Assembly (NCBI RefSeq): GCF_036323735.1
Contig: NC_086026.1
Location: 50,418,539-50,482,538, forward strand
DNA length: 64,000 bases
Source of the DNA: Rattus norvegicus
Lineage: Eukaryota > Chordata > Mammalia > Rodentia > Muridae
Direction: 5' to 3'
Position numbers and translations under genes: made by a program. The notes under the pieces were generated by a model. The model searched no databases. It saw only the letters and a program-made list of their open reading frames with translations, and was not told the DNA's origin. Shown one piece after another: positions 31,862-42,423 of this stretch. Numbering within the stretch: position 1 is the first letter of the stretch; every line of letters begins with the position of its first letter.

Positions 31862-32070
31862 CACGGTCACCATCTCCCCCCCACTCCACCATCATCACCA
31901 TCTCCCCCACCACCATCATCACCATCTCCCCCACTACCACCATCAGCACCATCTCCCCCATCACCACCATCAGCACCATCTCCCCCATCACCACCATCAG
32001 CACCATCTCCCCCATCACCACCATCAGCACCATCTCCCCCACCACCACCATCAGCACCATCTCCCCCACT
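31862..32070. repeat. 27-bp minisatellite (ACCACCATCAGCACCATCTC-CCCCATC-type), about seven copies
   Basis: Three or more units are identical and the outer ones diverge. Because 27 is a multiple of three, frames stay open across it on both strands: an Ile/Thr/Ser/Pro repeat on plus and Gly/Asp/Ala repeats on minus. The 203-codon plus frame at 31669-32280 owes its length to this array. Confidence 0.95.
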
Positions 32071-32149
32071 TCCTCTGTAATCATTACTCCCGTGACTGTA
32101 GCATCTAACGTGAGTGTAGAAAGTCAGAGTGGGAAAACCGTATTTAAAA

Positions 32150-32345
32150 CCATGTGCCAGGCTGTAGGTAGTCCAGTTGAAAGAGTGTTCATCGAGCGTG
32201 CACAAAGCCCTGGATTCAGTCCCCGAAAGGATGTGCACTGCTGGGGAGCCACACCCAGGGTTAGGGAGGCAGGCAGGTAAGAAGTTCATGTCAGCCTTAG
32301 CGACCTACCTAGTTGGAAACCCTGTTTCAAAGACAAAACAAACCA
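32150..32345 (+). mobile_element. B4-type SINE
   Basis: ID-like half with CTGGATTCAGTCCCCGAAAG, then a B1-like half with GTTAGGGAGGCAGGCAGG and GAAACCCTGTTTCAAAGAC. Confidence 0.7.
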
Positions 32346-32499
32346 TTTGTCCAGATGGATGGGCTTTGATTTCTTCCCTGTGTTCCTCCCCCCGCCCCAA
32401 CACACACACACGACTTACCCCTGTGTATGCCAGTTTTCACACTAATTATGCGGACAGGTGCAATAATGCTTGCATGACTAAGATCCAAAACAGGTCTCA

Positions 32500-32539
32500 A
32501 TATACATTGTATACAATGGGTATAATATACAATGTATAT
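32500..32539. repeat. Perfect 14-bp inverted repeat with 12-nt loop
   Basis: ATATACATTGTATA (32500-32513) and its exact complement TATACAATGTATAT (32526-32539). Three TACAATG-type SOX-like motifs fall in or beside the arms. Confidence 0.85.
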
Positions 32540-32571
32540 AACTTGCTTGCTGATGGACTGAAAAAAAATGA

Positions 32572-32716
32572 ACTGTTTTGAGACAGGAGGTTACAATGAA
32601 GCCACAGCTGGCTTGGAACTCACTAGGTGGACCCCAGTGATGTTGACCTTTCTGTGATTCTCCTGCCTCTCGACTGCCGAAGTCGCAGGTGTGCTCGACC
32701 ATGCCCAACCCCAAAG
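32572..32716 (-). mobile_element. B1 SINE, diverged
   Basis: GTTTTGAGACAGGAGGTTAC, GGCTTGGAACTCACTAGGTG and GACTGCCGAAGTCGCAGGTG. Confidence 0.75.
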
Positions 32717-33805
32717 CTGTTCCTCACACATTCATTTCTTCCTTAGAAATTCTCACTAAGAGCAAGTTGGGCGTGCTGTAATTGGGTGTGCGGGTTGGGT
32801 TGTCAGCTGGCTACGGGTGTAACGAAGCAGCCACTACAGCATGAAAGACTTGCTGGTGGTGTCTTAGCTTAGAATTATGCCCCGAGCTAAAACCTGCTTC
32901 CTTCTCTTGTTGTTGCTCCCCTACACCCCTACTTTGTGGCAGCATCTTGTTGGGTAGCTCAATTGACTTGGGTAACTTCAAACTCTCCTGTCCTCATGTC
33001 CTAAATGCCACACCTCACTGGGCTGCCTGCCCTTGCCCGCATCTTCTGAACCCGAAACAAGCCTTCCCCTGCCTGCCAAAGCCTAGCACGGTTCAGCTTC
33101 TTCAGTTCCCTGAGTCTGATTGCAGCAAGCCCTGGAGCTGAAAAGCAAACATTGATGTTCGTCAGGAGAGGTGTGTATGCAAACGTTAGGAAGGATATAC
33201 GGTTTTGGTCCTGTCCAAATGAAAGGACCGCCTTCCCTAAATCCACACAGAACGGTGTGTGTTCTGTGTGCAGGGAGCTTCATTTGGCCATTGGACCAGA
33301 CCACTTTATGGTACATCTTCCTGTTACGATGTATGCATCACCAGGATTCTTGGAGTTGGCTTGATTTATCTTTGAATTCCTACAGACAGGCAGAGACTTT
33401 AGCACAAATCGGGCTCTAAATAATTGTTACTGAGGAAACTTGATGCATGCCTTGTTTTTTCCTACTGATACTGGAGATGTTTCAGAGAAAAGGATAATGT
33501 TCTGTGTGTCTTTTTACCCTCCTCATTCTTCATCTCGTTCCCTACCGCTATCAGAAGATGATCCAGGGCACGTGACAATATCTACAGCAAGCACGCTAGC
33601 CTTCCAAAGCCATGAGAAACCTCTGAAAGTACCCCAAGCCTGGCTCCACATTCCTGACAACTCTGCTGAAGGTGGTCAGGCCTCTCTATCAGGGTGAGAA
33701 ATTCTCACTCTGGAAAACATTGTTTACCAAGGCCAGAAGGAGGCAGAAAGTAGCCCTCCAACTGTGTCCCTGTAAGCTGTCATCCGTTTAAAAAAAAAAC
33801 CTATG
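32717..33805. other. No recognised element
   Basis: About 1.1 kb of unique-looking sequence. Short frames show no recognisable domain. Confidence 0.4.
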
Positions 33806-33990
33806 CAGGGCTGACGAAATGGCTTAGCAGGTAAAGCCATCTGCCTCCACACCTAACAATCTGAGTTCGATCCCCAGGGCCCAGATAGTAGGAGACTCGG
33901 TCCAGCAACTTATCCTCTCATCTCCACATTTTTATCATTGCACACACCTTCCCCTCCGCCAAATAGATAAAAATATAATGATGAATTTTT
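33806..33990 (+). mobile_element. B2/B3-class SINE, diverged
   Basis: GGGCTGACGAAATGGCTTAG head and GAGTTCGATCCCCAGGGCCC B-box region, with an A-rich end. Confidence 0.7.
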
Positions 33991-34039
33991 TTTAAAAAAA
34001 TTATTCTTTGCAGACATATGAAACTTGTTTTTTGGTTTT

Positions 34040-34165
34040 AGTCAGTTAGTTTGCTTAAGATAGAATTGTGCTGTGTAGCCCAGGCTGGCTTAGACTTTGT
34101 GATTCTTTTATTTTGGCCTCCCGAGAGCTGGAATTACATGCATACACTGGTCATAGCCAGCTATA
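34040..34165 (-). mobile_element. B1 SINE, diverged
   Basis: TGTGTAGCCCAGGCTGGCTT and CTCCCGAGAGCTGGAATTAC. Confidence 0.7.
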
Positions 34166-34364
34166 AAACTTTTAAACACAGGTTCTGCTGGACAGCTTGT
34201 CATATTTGAAGAAAACTCCCAGATATTTCACCTGTAATAAAATTTTAGTTCACCGTGACACGACTTCTGTCTTGGTGCTCTTGGTGTCTCTGACAGACAT
34301 TCCTTACTTGGACCTTAATATAATTTCAGTTTCTTAGGATATGGCTGTCTGCTGGGTACTAGGA

Positions 34365-34500
34365 AGACCTTTCATGGGTTGTCTCTTTTCTCTCACCCAA
34401 ACTCCTGAGGTGAGGGTCATTACCACAGCTCAGCCACACAAGGATAGGTAATTGACCTGAGCAGTAAACATTAGTGCTGGACTGGGATCCAGGACTGTCT
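34365..34500 (-). mobile_element. MIR fragment
   Basis: TCCTGAGGTGAGGGTCATTA, then CAGCCACACAAGGATAGGTA and GGACTGGGATCCAGGACTGT: reversed MIR. Confidence 0.55.
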
Positions 34501-34689
34501 GGTGTCCAAGACTGTGTTTACATCTTCTGTCTGGGGCACGCCGCCACCCAGAGCCACACGGGCTGAGTTCATTCTCCTAAGTGTATTTACTGTTTGTGAG
34601 GGATCTTTGTCGTCTTCTTCAAATTCTATTTCCTATCTCACGCTGATTAACCTCCTTCATTCTTCTTGTGTAAGACCGTTTCCTCTTGT

Positions 34690-34825
34690 TTGTTTGAGCT
34701 GGTGGACCTCACTATTGGCTGGCCTCAAATTCTATGTAGACCAGGCTGGGCTTGTCTTGAAATCCTTCTTGCGCTGTCTCCCAGATAGCTGAGATCACTT
34801 GCACACATATCATCATGTCTCGCTT
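34690..34825 (-). mobile_element. B1-like SINE, diverged
   Basis: TTCTATGTAGACCAGGCTGG, GTCTCCCAGATAGCTGAGAT. Confidence 0.55.
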
Positions 34826-34849
34826 GCTTTTCCTCTGTGTTCTTCTTTC

Positions 34850-35062
34850 TATGTCAGGGTTTTATGGAGCCAAGGCTGGCCTCTAACTCGATGTGTTCCA
34901 GGGATAACCTTGAACTCCCGATCTTCCTGCCTCTTCCTCCCGGATGCTGGGATCACATGTGTGCAGCACTGTGCCTGACTGTATGCAGTTTGGGTGATCA
35001 AACCCAGGGTCTTATGAATGCTAACCAAAAGCTCTACCAATCAAGGCCCGCCTCCAGCTGAA
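34850..35062 (-). mobile_element. B4-type SINE
   Basis: Reversed B1-like half (TGTCAGGGTTTTATGGAGCC, GATGCTGGGATCACATGTGT), then reversed ID-like half (ATCAAACCCAGGGTCTTATG, AGCTCTACCAATCAAGGCCC). Confidence 0.75.
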
Positions 35063-35679
35063 CTGTGTTCTTTAGCTTTAAAAATGTATTCTGTTTTCAG
35101 GGTAGTATAGTGACAGGGACATGTCACAGTCGTCAGGCACTTCTGGACACATTTGGGTTACTGTCCTTGTTACACGGTTTAGCAGGTAGAAACAACTCCA
35201 TATACTAACAGTAATAAATTCATGTCCAAGCACTGCGAACCTACCATTGGTTGGGCTGATGAGCCGTTGCCTTGGCAGCAAGGAAAATAACTTGTGCTTT
35301 CAGAAATATTCTCCTAGACGTAACAGAAAAACTTTTTCATCACCTTATTCCCTTGGATTAAATCTTTCAGGGAAACTCGGTGAAATCTATGTTTCAGCTA
35401 GAGTTCAACTACTTATGGTAAACACAGTGTGTGACACTTCCACAGGGAGGAAAAGCCAGTTTCATTATTTTGTTAAGAAATTATCCCCACTATCCTGCTG
35501 ACGAGCCCAGTGTAGGCTGAAAACACCCCAAGGAAACCGAGGCAAGAGCAGGAGGAAACAGATACGGCTTCCCTGACTCTTTAACTGTCCCGTGACTGCA
35601 CAGTTTCCCCTGATGGTTGTTGCATGAAGTTTACCCAGCTCAGAGCTTCAGATACAACGCAAGCTAGATCTCACAAAAT
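35063..35679. other. No recognised element
   Basis: Unique-looking sequence. Confidence 0.4.
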
Positions 35680-35718
35680 AATAAAATAATAAAATAAAAT
35701 GAAATGAAATAAAATAAA
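35680..35718. repeat. (AAAAT)n
   Basis: AATAATAAAATAATAAAAT-type A-rich repeat. Confidence 0.9.
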
Positions 35719-35734
35719 GGATGGTGATTCAGAA

Positions 35735-35945
35735 CAAGTGTCCAGCAGTTGCCCAGAATGCACAAAGCCCTAGTATTGACCTACAGTGGGACAACAAACA
35801 AAGTAACAATAAAGACAGGGACAGTGCATTTGGTTCCTGCGTTTGTGAAACAGAGACAGAGATAGATAGTTTGAGGCTTAGCCCAGGCTACAAAATAAAT
35901 TTGAGGTCAGTCTAGGATACATAGAGAGACCCTGTCTCAAAAGAG
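35735..35945 (+). mobile_element. B4-type SINE, diverged
   Basis: CCCAGAATGCACAAAGCCCT (ID-like), then AGCCCAGGCTACAAAATAAA and GAGACCCTGTCTCAAAAGAG. Confidence 0.5.
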
Positions 35946-36055
35946 AGAAAGACAGGAAGGAAGGAAGGAAAGAAGGAAGGAAAGAAGGAAAGGAGGAAAG
36001 AAGGAAAGAAGGAAAGAAGAAAGAAAGGAAGGAAGAAAGGAAGGAAGAGAGAAGA
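35944..36055. repeat. (GGAA/GAAA)n polypurine tract
   Basis: About 110 bp of AAGGAAGGAAAGAAGG-type sequence at a SINE tail. Confidence 0.95.
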
Positions 36056-36089
36056 AAATACTTTTTAAAGATTTGATTTTTATTTATTT

Positions 36090-36200
36090 ATTTTTTTTGA
36101 GACACACCCTCTCCATGCAGGCCAGGCTGGCCTCCTGCCTCTCCCCCAAGTGCTGAGGTTAAGACGTGCACCATTATGCCGTGCCACCATGCCTGGCTCG
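36090..36200 (-). mobile_element. B1 SINE
   Basis: TTTTTTTGAGACACACCCTC and CCAGGCTGGCCTCCTGCCTC, ending CACCATGCCTGGCT. Confidence 0.8.
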
Positions 36201-36400
36201 GATTTTATTTTTATTATGTATATGTTTGTGTATGGATCTGTCCATGTGTGTGCAGGTGTCCACAGAGCTCAGAAGCATGGGACCCCCCATTCCCCAAGCT
36301 AGAGTTACAGGTGATTGTAGGACCACTGGGTGTGGGTGCTGGGAACAGAACTCAGGTCCTCTGCAAGATCGGGATGCACTCTTAGCCTCTAAGATATCCC
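36201..36400 (-). mobile_element. B2-class SINE
   Basis: ATTTTTATTATGTATATGTT, AGCTAGAGTTACAGGTGATT and AACAGAACTCAGGTCCTCTG. Confidence 0.75.
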
Positions 36401-36507
36401 ATGTGTCATGTGTGACCAAAGTGCAGAGAGTACATGTCGGCGGAGTGCTTGGCCATGGACGTCCTTATCATACATAACACTTCCCCACAAGGCACATGCG
36501 CGTGCGC

Positions 36508-36509
<2 letters not shown>

Positions 36510-36546
<37 letters not shown>
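36510..36546. repeat. (CA)n microsatellite
   Basis: About 18 CA units after a GCGCGTGCGCGG start. Confidence 0.97.
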
Positions 36547-36548
<2 letters not shown>

Positions 36549-36639
36549 GGTGAAAATAGAAACTGCCATGTTCTGTACGCTCTACTAATATTTCAGAATG
36601 TGGCACCTGTTTGAAACTTTGGGGGCCTTTCTGTTTTGG

Positions 36640-36755
36640 TCTGGTTTAGGTTTTTTGAGAGACAGGGCATCTCATGCGTCCTTTAACTCCTGATCCCCCT
36701 GCCTCTGCCTCTGAAATGTTAAGATTCCAAGTGTGTGCCACTGTACCTTTGCACT
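36640..36755 (-). mobile_element. B1 SINE, diverged
   Basis: TTTTGAGAGACAGGGCATCT and ATGTTAAGATTCCAAGTGTG. Confidence 0.7.
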
Positions 36756-37069
36756 TATTTAAAAATTGATCCCTCCCTGCCCCCCTCTCCTCTCATCTGA
36801 CGTCGTCTGGCGTGTTTGAAGCTCTATTTCTTTGCCACCAGATTTAGTTAAAGACATCATGAGAAAGAAGATCTGAGAAGCCTATGGGGCTCTAGCATTT
36901 ATGAAGCTATAATCTACTGGCAAACTACGGTACGCATCTCAGGGAGACGTTGGTGACAGCCCTAGGCTGACTGGCACAGCCGTTTGGCCAACTAAAGCAG
37001 TTATGTTAGAAGCATTACTTGACTGAGCGTCTCAGACTAGCTTCAGAAGGACAGAAATCTGTGATAAAA

Positions 37070-37199
37070 ATAGAAACAAACCAAACCAACCAACCAAACA
37101 AAAAACCAACCAAACAAAAAACCCCCAAAAAACAAAAACAAAAACAAAACCCAAAAAACCCAAAAAACCAAAAACCAAAACCAAAACCAAAACCAAAAC
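37070..37199. repeat. (CCAAAA)n A/C-rich repeat
   Basis: AACCAAACCAACCAACC grading into a regular CCAAAA hexamer; only A and C over about 125 bp. Confidence 0.95.
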
Positions 37200-37202
37200 G
37201 GG

Positions 37203-37290
37203 AGCAGGGATGAAGCTCAGTGGTAGAACACTTGCCTATCAAGTACAGGCTCTAGCTTCAATATCCAACACCATAAAGATATAAATAGTA
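37203..37290 (+). mobile_element. ID-like SINE fragment
   Basis: GATGAAGCTCAGTGGTAGAA, CACTTGCCTATCAAGTACAG and AGCTTCAATATCCAACACC follow the ID order with substitutions. Confidence 0.65.
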
Positions 37291-37914
37291 AGACGACACG
37301 GGCTCTCTCTGCCTTTAGTTAACAGACCTGATCTGAGACTCCCTTGCCCTGAGAATCCTTCCTTTCACCTTCCCTGTTCACGGTTCGTCTCCCAAGCCTC
37401 TCACTCTGATCTGCCACATGCTTTACGCTCCGTCTTCCTGAATGTGGATTTTCGCCTTTACTCGCCACCAACCCCAGCAGCTATTAACATTGGCATCACC
37501 TCCATGCCTCTGGCATCACTTTGGTTTGCTTTGGTTTTTACCTCTTTCACCACAACTTAATTTTTCCCCATCTTTGGCCGCCACAGCTTGGTCTTTGAGG
37601 CTGGGCCAGGCGCTCACAGCCCACAGCTTTGCAGACACCTTTTTGACTCTTAAACTTCCATGACTGTCGCCAAGTCTAGATGCTCCCTTTCTTTCCCAGG
37701 GGCTGGTTAGGTGGTGGGCGTTAGGGATATGTGATAACCAAGACCTTTCCTCACCCTGCTCCCTTTCTAATGTGAGAGAATGACATTATTATGTGATTTA
37801 AGGAAGGGTTAACAAGGGAGGAGAGTGCCCTAGCTCAGGGTTTGGGGAAGGAGGCAGATGAATATAATTTTTAGCTTAAGACATCCCTCTGTGGGAATGC
37901 TATTTAAACTGAGG
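37291..37914. other. No recognised element
   Basis: Unique-looking sequence, pyrimidine-rich in the first half. Confidence 0.4.
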
Positions 37915-38045
37915 TGGGATGAGAAGACTTACACTATAGTCCCAGCATTTTACAGGCAGAGGCAGGCATGCCTTAAATTTTAGGCCAGACAGTTTACACA
38001 GTTGAGTTCTAGGCCAGCCAAGCCTATCCTGTCTCAACAAGAAAC
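37915..38045 (+). mobile_element. B1-like SINE, diverged
   Basis: TAGTCCCAGCATTTTACAGG and GTTCTAGGCCAGCCAAGCC, ending CCTGTCTCAACAAG. Confidence 0.65.
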
Positions 38046-38097
38046 AATGACAAGTCAAAGTCTATCTTGAAGGTATGGGAAGCAGTTCAGGTGTTTA

Positions 38098-38345
38098 GCG
38101 CTGGGAGTCACAGCTCACACCTGTGATCCCAGCACACCTGCAGTCCCAGCACACCTGTGATCCCAGCACACCTGCAGTCCCAGCACACCTGTGATCCCAG
38201 CACACCTGCAGTCCCAGCACACCTGTGATCCCAGCACACCTGCAGTCCCAGCACTCCAGGCTGAGAGGAAGCCAGGGTCATTTTAGGCTACTTAGGCAGT
38301 TTGAAGCTCTCTTGGCTCACATGCTATCCTTTCTCAAAGATAAAA
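38098..38345 (+). mobile_element. B1 SINE carrying a VNTR
   Basis: B1-like start, expanded in its CACCTGTGATCCCAGCAC segment (38117-38252), then a B1-like remainder with AGGCTGAGAGGAAGCCAG and TTTCTCAAAGATAAAAC. Confidence 0.65.
38117..38252. repeat. 34-bp tandem repeat, four identical copies
   Basis: Each unit is two 17-bp half-units that differ slightly: ACACCTGTGATCCCAGC and ACACCTGCAGTCCCAGC. All four copies are identical base for base, which implies recent expansion or homogenisation. Confidence 0.97.
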
Positions 38346-38351
38346 CAGTGA

Positions 38352-38430
38352 CGGGTGTGGTGCTGCACACCTTTGAACCCAGCACTGAGAAGGCAGAGCA
38401 GAGATCCTTGTGATCTCTGAGATCGAGACG
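38352..38430 (+). mobile_element. B1 fragment
   Basis: GACGGGTGTGGTGCTGCACA and CTTTGAACCCAGCACTGAGA. Confidence 0.65.
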
Positions 38431-38466
38431 CTTTCTTACCAGCTATATTTTGCTGTTTCTTTAAAC

Positions 38467-38518
38467 ATTTCATTCATTCATTCATCCATCCATTCACTCA
38501 TTCACCCATTCATTCTCT
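38467..38518. repeat. (CATT)n imperfect
   Basis: CATTCATTCATTCATCCATC-type tetranucleotide repeat. Confidence 0.9.
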
Positions 38519-38524
38519 TTGTTT

Positions 38525-38693
38525 TCACAGGGGTTTGGCTTGAAGCTCACTGCGTAGCCCAGGCTGGCTTTGAATTCATGGCAATTCTCTCGTCTCCACT
38601 CCTTCAGAGCTGGGATGATACAGACACACTATTGTTTCTGATTTATACGGTGCTGGGATTAAATCCAGGGCTTCACACATGCTAGGCAAATCA
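38525..38693 (-). mobile_element. B4-type SINE
   Basis: Reversed B1-like half (CTGCGTAGCCCAGGCTGGCT), then reversed ID-like half (GGGATTAAATCCAGGGCTTC, ACACATGCTAGGCAAAT). Confidence 0.75.
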
Positions 38694-38872
38694 TTTTTTA
38701 AAGATTTATTTATGTATGTGAGTATACCACCACTCTCTTCAGACACACCAGAAGAGGGCATCAGATCCCATTACAGATGGTTGTGAGCCACCATGTGGTT
38801 ACTGGGAATTGAACTCAGGATCTCTGGAAGAGCAGTCGGTGCTCTTAACCACTGAGCCATCTCTCCAGCCCC
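38694..38872 (-). mobile_element. B2 SINE, full length
   Basis: AAAGATTTATTTATGTATGT, ACCAGAAGAGGGCATCAGAT and CACTGAGCCATCTCTCCAGC. Confidence 0.96.
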
Positions 38873-39079
38873 TTCTCCCCATTCTTCAGCTGCATCCTTA
38901 GAGGGAAGCAGAGAAGGGAGACAGAAAGGCAGGTCTCCCTATACAAAGGGGTCTGGTAGATTCTTGGAGAGAAAGACACTGCTACCTTGCATTCAGTTTG
39001 CTTCTGGTTTTGTCGTTAGTTCATAAGAAGTCTGTGTGATTGGTGTGTGTGTGTGTGCACTTTCCAGACAGGCTCTCAT

Positions 39080-39082
<3 letters not shown>

Positions 39083-39128
<46 letters not shown>
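39083..39128. repeat. (CA)n microsatellite
   Basis: About 23 CA units; a smaller TG run lies at 39040-39057. Confidence 0.97.
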
Positions 39129-39130
<2 letters not shown>

Positions 39131-39159
39131 CATCTCTCTGGCCTATATCTCGCTCTCCA

Positions 39160-39350
39160 TTTATTTATTGAATGGTCCCTTGAATAGACATTTCAGACAT
39201 TCTGTATACAGTTATGAATGTAACAGACTTCCTGTCTAGAGTCTAGTGGAGGAGGGAAGACACCGGCAGACAGATCATAGTATAAGACAATGCAGAGTCA
39301 CGAAAGAGCAATGCACGGGCTGTTAGCATATCGTAAAGAAGGGCATTGAC
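39160..39350 (-). mobile_element. Ancient L2-type fragment
   Basis: TTTATTTATTGAATGGTCCC, GAGTCTAGTGGAGGAGGGAA and GACAGATCATAGTATAAGAC resemble reversed L2 3'-end sequence. Confidence 0.45.
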
Positions 39351-39487
39351 ATCTGAGGATACTGAGGAAGGCTTCTCTCAGAGCTCAGTCTACCTCTGGG
39401 AAGTTACCATGTCATCATGCTGGGGCAGCTAGGGCGCATCTTGTTTTTTTATTGCTGTCCAATAAGCCACTTCAAATTTCAGCAGGT

Positions 39488-39700
39488 AGACTGAGGATGC
39501 AGGTTGGTTAACAAGGGTGCCGGCTTAGTATGAATAAAACCCGGGATTCGAACTCTGGCACCGCATAAAGCCAGGCATGATGGCATAATCCTGTAGCCCC
39601 TTAACTTGCAGGTAGAGGCAGAAGGATTAAGAGTTCAAGGTCATACTTGGCTACAACTGCAGGTTTGAGGCCCGTTAAGTGGGGAGATTGTATCACAAAC
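39488..39700 (+). mobile_element. B4-type SINE
   Basis: ID-like half with CCGGGATTCGAACTCTGGCA, then a B1-like half with CCAGGCATGATGGCATAATC and GAGTTCAAGGTCATACTTGG. Confidence 0.75.
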
Positions 39701-40354
39701 CAAATAAAACAAAACCAGTGTGTAGAATCAGCTGGTTACTTGTTCATGATTCTGTGGTTTGTACGGTGCTTTGTCAGGGACGGATCATCACCAGAGTCAT
39801 GGCTGGTGCCTCAGCCGGTCGGGCTGTAAGGTGTAGTGTCTCCCTGGTGCTCCCACTGTCAGTCTTTGCGAGGTCTGGAGCCAAGTGTGGTAGTGACATT
39901 CGGGAACTTTCTGTGGAGCACAGCAGGTCACAAGGCCAGCATAGATTAAAGGGAATGAGGCACAGTCTCTGTCTTCGTGGCTTCCCAGGACATAGTTCCA
40001 TCTCCAGTTCTGGATACTGCACCAGGAGACAAAGAATATAGTTAGATAGATTTCTCGAAAGAGCTATTGGCTAGCCACAAAGGAAGTCAGACATATACAT
40101 TGAACAGAGTCTGATCGATCTCTGAGCTCTGGAGCCTGCTTCATGAGGAAGGGGTGTGTGCCGTTTAAGGAGAATTCCCAGTTGCTCAGTATTGACATGC
40201 AGTGTAACAGGACCCACTTTTGGAACGCCGTGTCTCTCTCTTCGGAGAACTTGAATTCAGGACACAAAAATAAAGCAAAACCAAACAGGGGTGTGTTTAC
40301 GCAATAAGGGATATGAGCTGCTCTCTGCCAGTTTGTTTATAATGACCAGTTAGT
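39701..40354. other. No recognised element
   Basis: Unique-looking sequence; frames up to about 120 codons but no recognisable protein. Confidence 0.4.
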
Positions 40355-40490
40355 AATATGTATGTCTGCATATGTTCGTATACATGTATGCATGTATGAT
40401 TTCATGTATGCATGCATGCATGTTTAAATATGTATGTGCTCATATATGTATGCTTGAGCATATGTAGGTATTAGGATGTATGTATGTGTG
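40355..40490. repeat. (ATGT)n/(ATGC)n imperfect repeat
   Basis: TATGTATGTCTGCATATG-type sequence with many interruptions. Confidence 0.85.
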
Positions 40491-40535
40491 CATACACTGG
40501 GATTACACATGTGATCTACCATGCTCAGCTTGTTT

Positions 40536-40538
<3 letters not shown>

Positions 40539-40600
<62 letters not shown>
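40539..40600. repeat. (GA)n microsatellite
   Basis: About 31 uninterrupted GA units. Confidence 0.97.
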
Positions 40601-40602
<2 letters not shown>

Positions 40603-41334
40603 CAACATTCCAGGCTCTTTACATCTGGTAGCAGTCGAGGCAGGGTGGCTAATTTCCTTTTGGCAGCTCTGGCAGCCACTATACCTCCACTCTACAGCCC
40701 AGTTTCTTCTTACAATAGCTGCTGTAAATTGTGGAGATGTCTGAGGCGGCCCGATCACTTTACAGTGAGTAACCTCCTGCCTTAACATCTGCACGAACAA
40801 TCTCCAGCAACCGTCTTTCCTACCCAAGATCAAGGGTGTGTGGTCTTAAACTGGCTCTCACTGTGCTCCGAGCGCCTCCTTGTGGCCGGCTGTAGGCACT
40901 GCATCTCAAAGGAGCTCAGTCTTAGATTCCTTCCTGTCCCTGGAGCATGCCTCCCCCTGTGCGTGACGCCACAGTGTGTTGGAGGCCTATACCAAAAAGA
41001 ACAGTCTGTTTGCCAAAGGAATGTGTCTGTGCAACACATATAGCTCGGCACGCTGCTGCACGGAGAGGAAAGTCCTCGCGGCTGCCAACTCACAAAGCTC
41101 CTCACAGCTTCTTCCCGGCATCCCCTCCCTTCCAGCACCAGCCGCTATGCCTACTCCAATCACACTTAAAACATAGTTTTTCCTTTGGAAGGGGAAACTA
41201 TAAACCTGCAGGAAAAGCTCTCGGATCTAAAAGTTGATTTGCCTTTTAGGAACAGATTAAAAAAAAAAAAGATACTGTCTCCGTTGGATCTGGGGGGGCG
41301 GGGTCAGGAACCATGGAGAGGATTTTTAACATTG
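40601..41334. other. Low-repeat block with CTCF-like motif at 40872-40885
   Basis: No interspersed repeat recognised over about 730 bp. The minus strand of 40872-40885 reads CCACAAGGAGGCGC, close to the CTCF core. Confidence 0.45.
40872..40885 (-). promoter_or_regulatory. CTCF-like motif
   Basis: The minus strand reads CCACAAGGAGGCGC, fitting the CCNCNNGGNGGCGC-type core but with two departures from the stricter consensus. Confidence 0.4.
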
Positions 41335-41452
41335 TTTATTTTTTTGAGACAGGCTCTCATGTAGCCAAGTCTGACCTGAACTCTTGGTCGTCCTTCCTTC
41401 ACCTCCCAGGAGTGTCGGGGTCACAGGTGTGTGGCACCACACCTGGCTTATG
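41335..41452 (-). mobile_element. B1 SINE
   Basis: TTTTTTTGAGACAGGCTCTC and CATGTAGCCAAGTCTGACCT, ending GGCACCACACCTGGCTT. Confidence 0.82.
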
Positions 41453-42423
41453 AGGTGCTGAAGATTGAGGCCAGGAATCATGAGGGCTAGGCAAGAACTC
41501 TACCGGAGACGCTACACTCCCGGATCTCAACTACAGTTCCACAAACTGGCTGGAAGGAAGGATCAGGTGTTTTCACTGAAGTCTGTCTCTGAGCCTAGGA
41601 CGTGCACAGAGAGACTCTCAGGAAGGAGCAGCCAGCATTTGCATCTTGTTTTTCAGTTTCACAGAGCCATTAACACCCCCTCCGCCCCCACCCACTGTGA
41701 CTCATATGTTCTGTGGCAATACTATCCGGAACGTATTCTGTCAAGTTTAAAAAAACAGTTTTAAAAATTTTTCTTTTAAAGTAATTCACTTCTATTTTAT
41801 ATTCCGAAGACGTTAGCTTATGGTACATCGAGGGGGGAAAAGAAAACTGGCCGTTGCCCTGGGCAGCTGGAAGACCCCCTGCTCTAGTCAACTTTGTAAA
41901 CACATATGACACAGGTTTTTCTCTTTTTAAAATTAACTTATTGCGAATGCTAAACAAGAAAAAGGGAGACTACATTGTAAAATGCAATCAGTGCACCATT
42001 ACTTTAAATCAAAGTCACGTTGCCAAACTCTGTCTAAACACAGTTTTAAAAATAACAAAGTTAAACTATACTAGCCGCTGTAGCAACTGAACCCCTTGCT
42101 CTCCTCACACCAAGGGCAGACAATGTCGAAGACCTGGGGTTTTCTTTACCCATGTCCCACCCAGCAGAACAAGCACCCACTCGTGCTTTTTCACCAGGAC
42201 CCATTGTGCACAGCACAGAGGAACATGACATTCCCTGCCCATTTTTGTCACCAGAGCTGGCAGGGCAGCTGGCTCAGCCGGCACAGGATGAGAAACAACA
42301 GCGTTGGCTCAGAGGCAGCGCGAGTTTCCTGGTTTGAGCTCGGCGGCAGGAAGGGTGGCATGGAGACTGCACCTTCAGAGAAAGGCAGAAACAAAAGCAG
42401 GGTGACTCGGTCAGTTCCTGGGT
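41453..42423. other. Low-repeat block
   Basis: About 970 bp without an obvious repeat. The AT-rich section at about 41745-41830 and 41920-42080 is unremarkable otherwise. Confidence 0.4.

Noticed and set aside
31669..32280. 203-codon plus-strand frame
   Set aside because: Its length depends on the 27-bp minisatellite; the rest runs through a B4 SINE and unique DNA with no recognisable protein.
37070..37199. CCAAAA/TTTTGG repeats resembling ciliate telomere sequence
   Set aside because: They grade into other A/C-rich sequence next to an ID-like element, and the vertebrate telomere unit is TTAGGG.
38117..38252. Regular repeats reminiscent of a CRISPR array
   Set aside because: The units are contiguous without unique spacers, lie inside a B1, and the genome is mammalian.
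39540..39570. tRNA-like B-box sequence GGGATTCGAACTCTGGC
   Set aside because: It is the ID-like half of a B4 SINE; no cloverleaf tRNA gene is present here or in the other SINE heads.
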